DNA of 64,000 nucleotides from Bimastos eiseni (GCA_959347315.1 OY365810.1:21543835-21607834), one strand, 5' to 3'; positions 1-13,022 are shown, counted from the stretch's first letter. Notes: a model not told the origin generated them from the sequence alone. Numbers and translations are program-made.

Positions 1-130
1 GTCTCCCTGTCCTCCATTTATCGCACCTCAATGTCTCCAATCCCACGCTCGAGAGTAAATTGGCGTCGCATGTCAGTCTTTCTTGTGAGTCTACGATGCC
101 ATCGCCTCCTATCGACTGCACTCGTCGGGC

Positions 131-171
131 GATGGCACCCGTTGGCACCCGTTGGCACCCGTTGGCACCCG
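131..171. repeat. 10-bp tandem repeat
   Basis: Four near-perfect copies of GTTGGCACCC in a row. Confidence 0.9.
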
Positions 172-295
172 AGTGACTCCGCAGCTTCCGGAGCTGTCAC
201 TGCTAATAATCACCTTCTGCGATGGCTGTCAACTGTTCATTGCTATATCTAGGAAACGAGGCCTGAAATACCATTCCACATTCTTATGTACGCCT

Positions 296-1108
296 CACCC
301 ACTCTCCTCTGGCCTGCCCTACTCTGCTCTGGTCTGACCTACTCTCCTTTGGCCTGATCTGCTCTTCTCTAGCCTGACCTACTCTCTTCTGGCCTGACCT
401 ATTCTCTTCTGGCCTGACCCATAATCCTTTGGCCTGACCTACTCTCTTCTGGTCTGATCTATTTTCCTCTGGTCTGACCTACTCTCCTCTAGACTGACTT
501 ATTCTCCTCTGGCCTACCCTACTCTCCTGTGGTCTGACCTACTCGCCTCTGGCCTGACCTACTCTCGTCTGGCCTGACATATTCTCCTCAAACCTGATCT
601 ACTCTCCTTTGGCCTGACCTACTCCCTTCTGGCCTGACCTATTATCCTTCCTTTGCCTGACCTACTCACTATTGGCCTGACCTATTCTCCCCTAGCCTGA
701 CCTACTCTCCTCTGGCCTGACCTACTCTCTTCTGACCAGACCTACTCTCCTCTGGTCTGACCTACTCTCTTCTGGCTTGACTTACTATCTTTCCTTTGCC
801 TGACCTACTCACTTTTGGCCTGACCTATTCTCCTCTAGCCTGACCTACTTTCCTCTGGCCTGACCCACTCTCTTCTGACCTGACCTACTCTCTTCTGGCC
901 TGACCTATTATCCTTCCATTGCCTGACCTACTCGCTTTTGGCCTGACCTATTCTCGTCTAGCTTGACCTACTTTCCTCTGGCCTAACCTACTCTCTTCTG
1001 GCCTGACCTACTCTCTTCTGGCCTACCCTACTCTCCTGTGGTCTGACCTACTCGCCTCTGGCCTGACCTACTCTCTTCTGGCTTGACCTACTCTCCACTG
1101 GTCATCGT
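296..1108. repeat. 20-bp minisatellite
   Basis: About forty imperfect copies of a 20-bp unit close to CTGGCCTGACCTACTCTCCT. Some copies carry an internal expansion around TATCCTTCCTTTGCC that recurs at about 650, 790 and 910, so groups of units have been duplicated together. No stable reading frame is kept. Confidence 0.93.
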
Positions 1109-1251
1109 TCTAATTAGCTATAAGCTTCTACAGCGTCACTTGAATGCCAAGCGCAAGGCTCCGGCCTTTTCAAAAGCGCTGCGTCTAGTCAGTTTGAACA
1201 GATCGCTTTCGTCCAATGCTCTCCAATTCGTCTGTTAGGTAAACTATGCTT

Positions 1252-1606
1252 ACGGCCATCGATCTTTTGGGGCCGTTGATCTCTAGGGGCCGTCGATCAT
1301 TAGAGGCCGTCAATCTCTAGGGGCGTCGATCAGTAGGGGCCGTTGATCTTTAGGGGCCGTCAATCTTTAGGGGCCATCGATCTTTAGAGGCCGTCGATCT
1401 TTAGGGGCCTCCAATCTTTATGGGCCGCCGATCTTTAGGGGGCCGTCGATCTTTAGGGACCGTCGATCTCTAGGGGCCGTCGATCTCTAGGGGCCTTCGA
1501 TCTTTATGGGCCGTCGATCTCTATGGGCCGTTGATCTTCAGGGGCCGCCGATCTTTATGGGCCGCCAATTTTTAGGGGCCGTCGATCTTTAGGGGCCGCC
1601 AATTTT
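1252..1606. repeat. 17-18-bp minisatellite
   Basis: About twenty copies of a unit close to GGGGCCGTCGATCTTTA, many with a one-base length change. It ends at AT-rich unique sequence near 1610. Confidence 0.93.
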
Positions 1607-2151
1607 GCAAAATAATTATATTTTTTGCAAATCTATAAATGTAACAACGTTGGCTTATTATTTAATTTTTGTTAATCCTAACAACCTCATAAGTAAATCA
1701 ACAAACCATTGACTATTACTTTGTTGATTGTCAGTGGTAGGTAGTTCATATGTTGTATTGATACTAATGTAGGCCTACATTATGATATTAATACTTAAGT
1801 GAAAACGTAAAAAATAACCCAAGATGAAAATGAGCTAATGACTTCATTTTAGTCGCTTGTATATAGGCCTCATATAATTATTATGGGTCAGCGGGCCGCC
1901 AACATGTATCTTTGCTATGGTCACCAAATGTCTAGAGTGGGGCGGGTCATGCTGAGTCTCTTCTCATCTCCAGTCATAAGAAAAGAGCCAACTTTGATAT
2001 CGTCTGAAATGAAAAGTCGCCCTCATCCAGACCAAAAGATTGCATTTCCACTGCATTGTCACCATTTGGAGCTTTTTCACTAAGTCTTTGAACTTTTAGA
2101 TAAACACAGAGGCAATCATTTTCCTGTCTAATGGTTCGTAAACACCTTTGT

Positions 2152-2243
2152 ATAATTTGTATATGTATAATTTGTATATGTATAATTTGTATATGTATAA
2201 TTTGTATATGTATAATTTGTATATGTATAATTTGTATATGTAT
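2152..2243. repeat. 15-bp AT-rich tandem repeat
   Basis: Six almost identical copies of TATAATTTGTATATG. The open frames here (repeated MYNLY or IIHIQ) are products of the repeat. Confidence 0.93.
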
Positions 2244-2584
2244 ACGTTCCAATGGAAGACACATAATACACTCAGTATATTTATTACACTTCGGCCTAAA
2301 TCGCGTAATTTGTTAGATGCAGTGAATTATCTCAGATGTTTAGCAAAGTGGTTAAGTGTGAAGTGTGTAAAGTGTATATAGAAGTGTTTAAGGAAGTGGT
2401 AAGTGTGTAAATGGTGGTGTGTGGATATTTTTATGCACTATGCAACGGCTGCCAGTGACTGTTCCCTGCTGCTGCAGCTGATTATGATGATGTCGTTGAC
2501 GCTAAGGATGATGTAGATGTTGGTACGATGCATCAGAGGAAATACCCGTCATCAGCTTACAGCCAATGCTAACCAGGAGATGTT

Positions 2585-2820
2585 AACAGGTGGTGTAGTG
2601 GTATACGTTCTGTGCCTCGTAACCAGTGCATCGCAGGTTCGAGCCCACCTCAAGCCAATGCGTATACCGACCGTGGAAATGTTGCTCGCGCATTATCGTC
2701 TGTGAGTAAGACAACGGGAAACCACCTCACTCACCTCATAAACCCAGGTGGCATATGAGCCGTTGGACCTGACTTCGGGCAGAAAACTAACTTCTCATCT
2801 TCATCGTCGTCGACATACAG
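2585..2820 (+). mobile_element. tRNA-derived SINE
   Basis: The head GGTGGTGTAGTGGTATACG carries an A-box-like TGGTGTAGTGG and, about 40 bp on, a B-box GGTTCGAGCCC, the spacing of an RNA polymerase III promoter in a tRNA. A non-tRNA body follows to roughly 2820. The cloverleaf is degenerate, so it is not a working tRNA. Confidence 0.65.
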
Positions 2821-3090
2821 GTGTGTGTAGCTGAAAGGATATAAAGGGGTATGCCATGAAGATAGGAATCCCGGCAGGAAGGATTGGACGAGTTCAGATA
2901 AGGAATGAAGGAATGTGAGTGAATGTAAGGCCATAAACTAGAGACGCTGAATGTTCTACAAGCACCTAGTTAGGCACTAATGAGGGCGGCCAACATTAGA
3001 TACCGTGTCCATAAAGATCAGAGCTTTGGTCGGCTCTGTGCACAAGTCTTGTACACACATGTATGCCTTTCATTGACCCTTCTATATGAG

Positions 3091-3205
3091 GTGCTCGATG
3101 GCGTAGTGGTTGGTGAGCTAAGCTGTCAGTCGAGACAGTTCAACTCCCAGCAAAGACAGAAACTGGTTTCAAAATCTCTGCAACCTCTGCACCACCATTA
3201 GCCAA
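3091..3205 (+). mobile_element. Second tRNA-like SINE, divergent
   Basis: GATGGCGTAGTGGTTGGTGAGC matches an A box with D loop (first 20 bases are the informative part), and CAGTTCAACTCCCAG about 30 bp later resembles a B box. The body differs from the SINE at 2585. Confidence 0.45.
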
Positions 3206-3755
3206 CTCAGACATAATGAACACACTGATTGTGCACACATGTGCAACTGTGCGCTGTCGGTGGGAAGATGAGGCGGCGAGGAGAGGACTGAACATGTGTC
3301 GAATGTCTTTACTAAGAGAATAAGTGGCTAGCATTGCACACCTATGGTTGCCTGTGTGCATGGTGGCTTAAGGAACTGATCGTCATCTTCCACCTTAACT
3401 GTTCGAAGGAAGGGGGTCGGATTAATTTCTGCGCACGTGATCGGCTATCTTGGTCGATTGATCGTCGTCTGCGTCATTTTCACGAGTATTTTTATTTATA
3501 TGCAGAATTTGCTCAATAACTTCGAACATGTCGGAGTTCTCAAGTGCCAGCTTTGCGTTGAAGTCTGATTTGTCGACTTTTCAAAGGATTTTATTCGTTT
3601 GAGAGGCATTCTATTCGCAAGGTTTCTACGCCATGTGGCTGCAAGACCGAGTCACAACCACCCGGACCGTGTACGTCCTCCATAGATAGCCGAACGTTTT
3701 CGTCTCTGAGGAGAAATAATTATTACTGCAACTACGTTTAACATTGCGATCATGG

Positions 3756-3834
3756 TTCTTCTTCTTCTTCTTCTTCTTCTTCTTCTTCTTCTTCTTCTTC
3801 TTCTTCTTCTTCTTCTTCTTCTTCTTCTTCTTCT
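3756..3834. repeat. (TTC)n microsatellite
   Basis: About 26 uninterrupted TTC/CTT triplets. The apparent poly-Lys and poly-Arg frames on the minus strand come only from this tract. Confidence 0.97.
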
Positions 3835-3839
3835 GCTCC

Positions 3840-5540
3840 TTCTCTCCGACGGCCATTTAGAAATGATCTGAGGCCTACTTTTGTTCGTCGAATGGAGGAG
3901 CGAACCACTTGCATTAGGACGCATTGCTACAGCCCATTCATCGTTCGGCGTCGGGGGCATTCAATTCCAATGGCAGCCGAGTGACCTTGTGTAACACGCT
4001 TTCACCTGTGACATAGGATGACGAGCTTCGACCTCATGCTCTATCCTAAATATATCACAGGGTCTGTAACCAGCGTGGAAAAGCAGCCTCTTGAACTGGA
4101 CATAATATGTAAACACTACACGTAACTCCAGGGTCGTCTGTTGAAGGTTTGTTCCCTAGATGTGATATAGACTCGTTTTTATTATTTTCTAAAATTGACC
4201 TTTTAATCCAACTGCTTAATCTGTTCCTGTACCCTGCATCTGAAAGCGGATGATGATGATGGGTCACAGGAAGTTGCTGCTGCTGCTGCCGCGTTGTCAC
4301 CATGGCGACGAGATCAGACACCGGACGAATCCGATGAATGGCATGACAGACGAACGAACGGACGGACGGCGACTGAGTGCCTGACGAATCGCGGCTGACA
4401 TGCTGAGAATGGTCAAATAAGGGTTTAGAAAACAAAGCGGCGACGTAGGAAAGACAACGAATGGACAGAACAAACGATGAGGGATCTGTTTGAGAAGACG
4501 ACGAAAGACCAAAAACGAGCAATAGACAGATCATCCGATCGCAGTATGACAACCAATATTTCTTTCGCTTTCTCTCTCCCACTCTGTGTCCGCCTATATG
4601 TCTGTCTGTCTGTCTGCCTGTCTGTTTCTCTGCAACTCAATTTGTCTGTCTTTGTCTTCGACTGCTTCTATGCATAGAAAAACGTTCTTGAGGACAAGTG
4701 CGTCGTCGCCGACAAATAATGTTCCAATCGTCGTGCAGCGGTTGACAAAGCCTGGAATCAATAGCAGCCAGCGTATTGGCACTCCTAACTCAGACCTTGG
4801 CCACGAGTGAGGGGAGGGCAGAGAAGGGGACGCGCTGAAGTCCCGCCGGTGGCCGATAATTTGCAATTTTATGAGACAATAAGGAAACTTTGCAAGGCTT
4901 GTCAGCACGGCCGAGATGGTTCGTCTGATGACCAATCATATTCATCATTCTCCACTGACCATTTGTACTGAAATTAGCCATAAAACGGTCGTTCTCGCTA
5001 TTCTCTTCCACGGCTCTTGATGAACGTAAGGTTACTGATCCACCGGATATTAGTATCCATGCAATGTCAACAGTCTTAGTAATTTACTAAATATAATGTA
5101 CAACGCACTGTCTGAGTACTTTAGATGGAATCATTACTCTCTCTATCCGTGAAGCACACAGTCATCTGTCTGTGAAGCGCACCTGTCTCTGTGGTGGTTA
5201 AATCATACGCAGGATGTGATTGGGTGCCTTGCAACTCATATTGATTAGGCTGCTACACAGCATTAGGATTCTTTACGATGATCCCACAAGAAACGACCTG
5301 TGACCTTCTTCATTGTGATAATGACGCTATTTAAGCCATTATATGATATTAGATATGATTAAACTGTAATTAATAGATCATCTGGCAATTAAGGTCAAAG
5401 ATGTGTTGTGCTCCAAGCAAAACATAAACCTGAACTTCAATTGCGCGCAGACTTTGAAGAGGGTGTTCAAGAGACCCATTATGTCCAAAAGGGATAGTAA
5501 CTATAGTCTAACGAAAATAACATATAAATATACGAGTGTC
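3840..5540. other. No recognisable gene
   Basis: Apart from a short TCTG tract at 4600-4627 I see no conserved protein, structured RNA or repeat with defined ends. The 175-codon frame at 4055-4582 (minus) resembles nothing I know. Confidence 0.5.
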
Positions 5541-5552
5541 CGCCCATAGTGA

Positions 5553-5875
5553 CAATGTTCCCTCTAATATTTTGGTCTGTGTGCTCAAGAAATTTTGTGT
5601 GTGCAACGTTTTACATATTGCTCACACTATTGTGCGCAGGTCAGCGCTGAATGCGATTATAGTTAAATTAAGACCATAGGCCTATTTAATAGTTTATGGT
5701 GATAAGTTCTGATAATCTCAGAAAATCTCCTTGTCTGAAGATAAATGGGCTTCTGCATTAAGGTAGGCCGTAACCGGCTAGCTGACTCGATTTACGTCGT
5801 TTCACATCAATTGTTGTGTGCACAATAAATTCTTGTATGCGCTGGTTCCATGCGTACAGCTTAGAGGAAAAATTG
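5553..5875. mobile_element. Degenerate hAT-like MITE
   Basis: The left end CAATGTTCCCTCTAA and the reverse complement of the right end, CAATTTTTCCTCTAA, form 15-bp inverted termini with two mismatches. Flanking octamers CATAGTGA (5545-5552) and GTCAGTGA (5876-5883) share 5 of 8 bases. The CAnTGTTCCCTCTAA type of terminus is known from hAT elements. The interior codes for nothing. Confidence 0.55.
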
Positions 5876-6426
5876 GTCAGTGACTCAATCTGCGGTTGCA
5901 ATGGAAACTGTCCGTGCTACGTTTAACTGAACTGTGAGACGAAATGCAACAAAAGACAACGTAAGCAAATGACTCGAGAGTCAGCATCGCCTGTGTATCG
6001 CTTGCACCGACGACGACAGTCACTTTTCATGTAGACCAACTAATGACGATCGACGTATAATTCTATTGCACCGTTTTTGTACGATGGTTCACTGAGCGAT
6101 AATGATCTAAGCTAAAAGTCCAAAATATACATTTCTATATATACAGACTCCTATTTCGTTGAGTTTGGTTGACACTCCATCACTCTGCAGATAAAAATCA
6201 AGTTGAACTTATTTGTCAATATAAATTATTAGTGTATACTTGCATAAGCATATCTATACATATATAATGGATAGAACATATTAAGTAAATTCTTAATCGG
6301 AGAGCACAACTCTGTTAACCGCATGTTGGTGTAATTATTTTATCAAATAGATGGATAATATTAAATGTAAGTAGGCTTATATAACACTCGTGTAACAAAC
6401 GACATCGATATGCTTACAGTGGCAAC

Positions 6427-6766
6427 AGGACAATTACCCCCGGACAATTACTCCCGTACAAATTACCCCCGGACAATTACCCCCAATGCAAATAACCCCT
6501 CGGACAATAACCCCCCGAATAGTATAAGGGTATGACACATACATACATACATACATGCATGTATGTATGTATGTATGTATACATACATATATACATACAT
6601 ATATACATACATACATACATACATACATGCATATACTGTCTGCAGCCTATCGACTAATTTGAATCTAACAGTATTTGCGTTATATTTTCTGCGGAGGTTA
6701 TTGTTCGTGGGGTAATTTGTATGGGTATAATTGTCACTGGGGTAATTGTCCGGGGGTAATTGTCCT
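6427..6766. mobile_element. Foldback element with arms of a 14-15-bp tandem unit
   Basis: The left arm (6427-6514) is repeated units near GGACAATTACCCCC; the right arm (about 6686-6766) is its reverse complement. The outer 24 bp of both arms agree perfectly. Between them lies a CATA/TATG microsatellite (about 6536-6630) that can itself fold. I found no clear target duplication. Confidence 0.7.
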
Positions 6767-8205
6767 AGATCCGCTCACAGTATATAATAATTACGTTGAC
6801 GTTAGGCTCTGTCCATCTGACAGAAGGCAAATGTGGATGTATTATAATGTACCGCATGACCTGAATTGTGAACACCTCTGCATGACCACGACTTTGCGTC
6901 GTCTTTATTGTCTCTTCAAAGTATGATGTATACTAACATACAGTCTCAGAAGTCGTAAAGAGTGTAGAGCAAAATTATTTAAATGATTACGAAACCTAAA
7001 GACGGTTATTACGTCAGAATCAACAAATCATGATCTGCTCTGGCTGACAATTACAACTGTCATTAGAACACTTAAAACGAAAGGCCTTTCTAAACGGAGA
7101 CGCAAAAGAACTTCGCAGAAGAACTTATGCGGTCCGGTGCGGTCATCCCTTATAAACTAGATGCGCCCTATACCTTGATTTATGTGCAATTTCCAAGTCA
7201 TTATATATGCTCGCATTATATACGTCCAACAGTCATTTTACCATATTTATGAGAGATCTACAGGTTCTGCTTCCTTTGCCTGTTGCTAAAACCATTGTCT
7301 GTCAGTCTGCTTAGCTCGATCGTTCGCAACTTTTCTCACAATCATAAATTATTTCAGGCACTTTATTCTGTCCTATCTTACCGATTCCATTCGCTGTTAT
7401 TGGGTAATATGAGACCAAATTCCAAGCGTGTGTCTGTCTTAGTGTATGTGTCCATGTCTTTATCGATGTGCCTCTGTGCCTCATTGTCTGCTTCTTTTCT
7501 GGATTGCTGAATAGGCCTAATGCTACCTCGATCACTATAATGGCATATCCTTATTTTTAAAGGGCGTCATCCTTCAGTCCTTCGGTCGGTCAGTCAAACT
7601 GCTGCTATGACAATATTTATGTAACGAATTATTGATTCAAATCGTAAACGTGGTTGTCAGATCGATATCTGGCAAATGATTTTCAAGTCCTTTTCTACGT
7701 CGATGACTTCTATAATGGACTCTGTCACAGCCATAGATGTCGTTGCGAGACAAATTCCGATATAAATCTTATAAGTGTAACGGTGAAGAAAATTATAGCT
7801 ATTTTCCAATGAATTCGGTACATAAATTAGACCAACTGAACCTATTTCAATCCTTGCCTTGAATTGCCTAATTTTGAAAAACGTGATTTTCTTATTATTG
7901 GTATGTTTGTCCTTGCTGAGATATACAGAGGCTGTCTAAACAATGTTAAGTCTGAACCCATATCACAGACACTAATCATAGACGCGCAATGACCAACTAC
8001 ATTTCATAGGAGCTCCATTTGGATATCGCAACATTGCCTTTGAATAAAAACTAAATGCAATCGAAAGTTTTTGGTTGTATGACCTGGGTTTTGGAACGGC
8101 CTCCCTGCGGTATCTCCTCGATCGCTCAGTCGCTTGTGACATTTCATGATTAAACGTAGGTCAATATACTTAAAACTCATCTGTTTCGATCGATCAGAGT
8201 CGTCC
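6767..8205. other. No recognisable gene
   Basis: Unique-looking AT-rich sequence. The short open frames show no conserved motifs and I see no repeat boundaries. Confidence 0.5.
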
Positions 8206-8284
8206 GCAGTCTCTGTCTGTCTGTCTGACTGTTTTTCTGTCTCTCCCTCTCTATCTCTCTCTGTCTGTGTCTGCCTGTCTGTCT
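8206..8284. repeat. TCTG/TCTC-rich microsatellite
   Basis: Imperfect TCTG and TCTC tetranucleotides. Confidence 0.8.
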
Positions 8285-8835
8285 CCTTTGCCCTCTAACT
8301 CAAATGAATGATTCTATGAATGTCGATAATCGATTTTGGTGCCCCATAGATTGACGTCATCTTGTCCTCTAGAAGTTACTCATTCATAATAATCATATGA
8401 CTTTCATAATTACCTCAGTTCACAGCTTAACAGTTGAACATAATCTTTCAGACTACCAGTTGGTAATACACACACATGTATATATATATATATATAATTT
8501 ATAAACCTAACAGTTGATTAATCCACGGTAGAGAGTGACACAATATCGCGGTGATCACTCTGGATTACACTGCGTCACGAGGGAAGAATTATGAAAGGCT
8601 TCGGAAACGACATTCGCAATGGATGAACAACGGTTGCCAATAGGTAGAGAAGCTTACTGTTTCTACATAGTCACGTGTCGTTCTTAAATAGACTTTTCCG
8701 GACTGCATGGTACTTTACTTGAAAGATTGAGGTCGAAAATAAGGATAGAGCAACATTTAAAAGAGAGGAGTCTTATCAGGGCGAAGAGACAGAGAGCTGT
8801 CTTAAAAATGCGAGATTTAATATTATGTTCTGCCA

Positions 8836-8893
8836 CATATAATATATATATATAATATTATATATATATAATATATTATATATATAATATAAT
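8836..8893. repeat. AT-only palindromic tract
   Basis: Blocks of TATATA and ATAATATTAT mixed so that the tract is largely self-complementary. Confidence 0.85.
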
Positions 8894-8944
8894 AGAATAG
8901 AATTGAACTTGATGAAAACTATTCTTGGCTAGTCAGACGTATAG

Positions 8945-9224
8945 GATTCACTGCCTAGATAACAATAAAGACATCCAGAACAAAGAAATTATTCAATAAA
9001 AAGCTGTGATGAGATAACAAAGAGCGAACACCGCACACTGGTGATCCCCGCAGACTAGCGGCGCCATTTAGCACAGCGCATCTAAGTAGGCCTACCTCAC
9101 AAAAGATTCACTGCATAACTATTGTTAAAATCACGCAGAACAAAGGAGTTAATCAAAAAATGGATAACTTTGATGATGTAACTAAGAGCCAACGCTAATG
9201 ATCACCCGCAGACACGCAGCGCCA
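8945..9224. repeat. Diverged tandem duplication, period about 160 bp
   Basis: Copy one starts GATTCACTGC at 8945 and copy two starts with the same 10-mer at 9105. Both continue with CAGAACAAAG, a TCAAxAAA stretch, GATGA-TAAC-AAGAGC, GTGATC/ATGATC-CCCGCAGAC and GCGCCA. Small indels separate them. Confidence 0.75.
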
Positions 9225-9292
9225 GTCGTCGGATTCTCATTCCGGAGCAAATAAAAGATGCCAAGCTAGGAATTCCTGGACTAAGCTGCGTC

Positions 9293-9533
9293 GAAGAGGA
9301 GGAGAAGGAGGAGGAGAAGGAGGCGAAGGAGGAGGAAGAGAAGGAGGAGAAGAAGGAGGAGCAGGAGAAGGAGGAGGAGAAGGAGGAGGAGGAAAGGGAG
9401 GAGGAGGAGGAGAAGGAGGAGGAGAAGGAGGAGGAGAAGGAGGAGGAGGAGGGAAGGAGGAGGAGAAGGACGCGGAGTAGGGAAGGAGGAGGAGTAGGGA
9501 AGGAGGAGGAGGAATGCAGGAGGAGGAGCGACG
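9293..9533. repeat. 240-bp polypurine tract (GGA/GAAGGA)n
   Basis: Nearly every base on the plus strand is A or G, mainly GGAGGAGAAGGAGG units. Such long homopurine tracts can form triplex or G-rich structures; that is general knowledge, not shown here. Confidence 0.93.
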
Positions 9534-9929
9534 ACAGGCGATCCTCAGAACAGAAATCTTAAACCTTTATGGTAGAAGACATCTGGCGTTCAGGTATCGT
9601 AACCCTCTCTAATCCACTGTGGAGGACGACATTCGTTATCAGTCGAATACCGTTCGTAAGATCGTCATCGCAGGAGAACGGTCAACCGACTCCGCACCCA
9701 ACCCTAGAATCTGTTGGCCTTTTTAATGGTGTCGAACATCATTCAGAGAGTATCCTGACACTCCTTTTGACGGACGAATAAATGGGTGACCTCCATTACA
9801 TGCGTCCAAATGGAGTCCTAAACACTCATCGACAGCATTAGAGACAAAATAACTCCAAGACTAGATCGCATTGTGCGTTCGATTGACATAAACTACTTAG
9901 AGAATAATGTGAGTTCAAAATTTTCACAA

Positions 9930-10790
9930 ATCAAGACGCAAAAGGTAAAATGCCAGCAGACATTGCAAAACGCATAAAGAAACGATGGAAGGAACACGTG
10001 GCGCAACCACTACATGTAAGTTAACAAAGACATGGTAGGCCTATCATGACCCTATCGTGTTCACAGTTATCCGTGAACAACAATAAATGTCAAAATTTTT
10101 GCCGGACGAAATAAGAAATGCAATATATAAAATGAGTATTGACAAAGCGTCAAGCATTACAGGAATCACTAAGAAACTACACGAAGGAGGAGCAAAAGAG
10201 CTAGTAAAGCTATACCCTCCCACTGTTGAAAGATTCAACTAGAAGCGGAAGAAATATAAGAAGACTGGGGAAAATTGACAATCGTCCAATATTATGAAAC
10301 TTAAAGAGATCCAAAAGACCGCAAGAATTATAAAGGCAGAAGTCTATAAAACCACCCAGAAACGTTTTTCAACTAGAATCAGAGAAAACAGAACGATCGA
10401 GGCAACATGTTGAAAGAGTAGAAGACCGAGCTGGATGCAGGCCAGGAAGAAACACAATTGATTAACCCTATACACTGAGACTTGAAACTGGCATAGATTA
10501 CTCTTCTAACATTGCATTTATTTGTGTCTTGATGAATGTAACTTGCTGCGGTTCAACAAACGAAGATAAATAAAATAGATCACAACCTCTCGTCAATTTC
10601 ATGGACTTCAAACGAGCATGCGATAGCATATGGCATGATGGAATGTGTAGAGCGATGCAGAAATGTTAGAACAGTTGATCAAATTTGTACAAGAGATATA
10701 TACCGAATAAATCTGGTGCAATAACAGTATATTGCAAGAATCACAGACTACTTTCACGCAAACACGATGCAAACCGAACAATCATCTAAA
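9930..10790 (+). pseudogene. Decayed non-LTR retrotransposon reverse transcriptase (RTE-like style)
   Basis: Pieces of a reverse transcriptase appear in order on the plus strand in shifting frames: IAKRIKKRWKEH near 9970, YKMSIDKASSITGITKKLHE near 10120, AGCRPGRNTID near 10430 and VNFMDFKRACDSIWHDGM near 10595. These match the conserved DKASG-DGI, AGFRPGRST and FIDFKKAFDSIW motifs of non-LTR reverse transcriptases. Many stops and frameshifts intervene, and the YADD region is missing. Exact clade is uncertain. Confidence 0.75.
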
Positions 10791-10799
10791 TGACACCAC

Positions 10800-11820
10800 T
10801 CCTTTTGCATTGCATACATAGCCACTCTGCCATATTTTACTTAACTTTTTCATGATTCATTTCGCAACAGAGAAGATTCAGCATCAAGTCTTTCAGTCAA
10901 GTTTACACCGTGCATGCTGTGTGTAACAGATCGTTATATCTGTCTCATCTATTTAATTTGATATATAATCAGTTATTTGCCTATAATAATAATAATAATG
11001 CTGTATGCATAATATATTAATTTCATTAGACCGTCTCTTTTTCTACAGCAAATGTGCATTAAACGTGTACAACGATACAACGATACTGATGTTATCGGCC
11101 TATAAATGTCTTCACAGTACAATAGGACATCATAATTGTTATTATTATGGTAGTTATCATTTTGCATGCGTAGCTCACTTTCTGCAGACTATGGTCATAT
11201 TGATATACGTGCTTTCACTTCAGAATTCGCATATTACTGTGCTTCTCGTATTTCGACGTTTAGACTCACTTTAGCATAAGCTTATGCATCTGGGCATAGA
11301 CTATGTATGTGTCCGCCAGATGCCAGGTATTACGCTGAGAATAATAATGGCGTATTTGGTACAAAATGATGTCCATCTTCTCAGTTCATGCATTTACTTT
11401 GAACATGTACTAATGCCAGACATCTGGAAGAGAAATCGGCCACAGACGGCGCCTTGTCTATTAAAAGCTGTTTTTCTTATGCTGTCTCAATAGCTAGACA
11501 TACTATCGCTTATCAGTATGCATTTAATTTGGAACAGGACATAGGTTTGTTAGATGGCCAGCATTAATCTTACATTATCGCACCTGTCGCAGCCTCGCAT
11601 TCAATCTTATGCTGTCTCAAAATGTATATGTACATGCGCAAATATAGGCCCCAAACTATACACTCCATGCAATCTACTCCCAAAGAAATCACATTGGTTA
11701 TCTTGTCATCTGCAAAGACCATCCAATTTCGATCGTATACATGAACATTTTAGCACGAATAATTCATTATGTTGACCACATAGATTGCATTCGGACAAAA
11801 TGAGTAATTATCCCGTGCAA
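10800..11820. other. No recognisable gene
   Basis: AT-rich sequence with short open frames only; no motif recognised. Confidence 0.45.
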
Positions 11821-11826
11821 TATAAG

Positions 11827-11859
11827 CCTGTTTTAGCTTGTAGGCCAAGCTAAAGCAGG
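11827..11859. repeat. Short hairpin, 14-bp arms
   Basis: CCTGTTTTAGCTTG, a 5-base loop TAGGC, then CAAGCTAAAGCAGG. One mismatch or wobble in 14 pairs. Confidence 0.8.
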
Positions 11860-12497
11860 TCTCTATGTATCACGATATACGTTTAATCTGTGTACTTTAG
11901 TTTCAGAGCAGTTTTTTCGTTTGCAAGAGTCCAGCAAATGCGTCTGAGTTTAGTTTATTCTGACTGCTTTAAGATTACGTGAAATGACGCACGATTTATT
12001 GGAAGCAACTGCGGGGATGTAGGATACCTAATACTCGTAATAGCATGCAATAAATGAATATAGTATACACTTACTCCATAATACATTTGTTGATGTAATT
12101 GGGCGGCCTCTGCTAACGGATCGATCGTTCTTTTGCAGAGGTTTCGTCTTTGTTTACTGATATAATGGCTCTGCAATTACTGGATAATGTGTTCTTAGTT
12201 CTTGAACAAACATAGCTCTGACGTGATTTTCTTTGGTGAACATTGAAAAAAATACTGATTTATTGATCATAATAATTAGGCTGGAAGACATTAAAGGTAC
12301 GGCCAATGCACGTACTGAATTGTGAAACGTGAGAGAATGCGATGCATAGGCCTATGCATTGTATGCATGCATAAGTCTGGGTTTCTATAGCATATGTTGA
12401 TGAGAAGCTCAATCCATTGCTCACAACTCAACTCGTATGACTGGATATGGAATCTTGGTTATAATCCCAACTGCTTACTTACACACTTCAACACTAC

Positions 12498-13022
12498 GAT
12501 GGTTTCGTTGGGCTCTAACTACCACACGTCTACGTGAGAGAAACATGGTTATTGGAAGATCTGGGTAAAGCATCTATTTTGTATACATATATCCATAGTC
12601 CAAGGCTACGTTATGATGGATTCATAACATGTAGGCTTACTGAGGACACACGCACATGGCAGCAGTGTTCTGTTCTCAATGCTGTTAGAACTGCGTAAAC
12701 ACATGATCTCGAACTCAGATCAAATCTGGGTCAGATTAAGGAAGGTGTTTGCAAACTTTTAGTGAACTTTATAAATAAAAAAAACTTTTTAACTCTTCAC
12801 CCCCAAACTGATTACAACTGTGTTGCCATCGTAACCTTTTTGCATTCAATATGAAGTCCTGCAATTAGGACATAGGTCGCGCTTTCATCTTGTTAAACTA
12901 ATTGTTACTTGCTAGTGTGACATTGTTGCCCGTCGTATATTGGTTCGAACAAATGCTTTACCCAGATCTTATAATAGCCATGTTTCTCGCACGCGGACAT
13001 TAGAGTCAGACGAACCAATCGC
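12498..13022. mobile_element. Unclassified DNA element with long terminal inverted repeats
   Basis: Roughly 80-bp arms (12498-12580 and 12945-13022) are inverted copies. The best shared blocks are GAGAAACATGG and AAGATCTGGGTAAAGCAT. The centre codes for nothing. The target duplication could not be fixed, so superfamily is open. Confidence 0.65.

Noticed and set aside
3626..3960. Poly-Lys and poly-Arg proteins on the minus strand
   Set aside because: They come from the TTC triplet tract.
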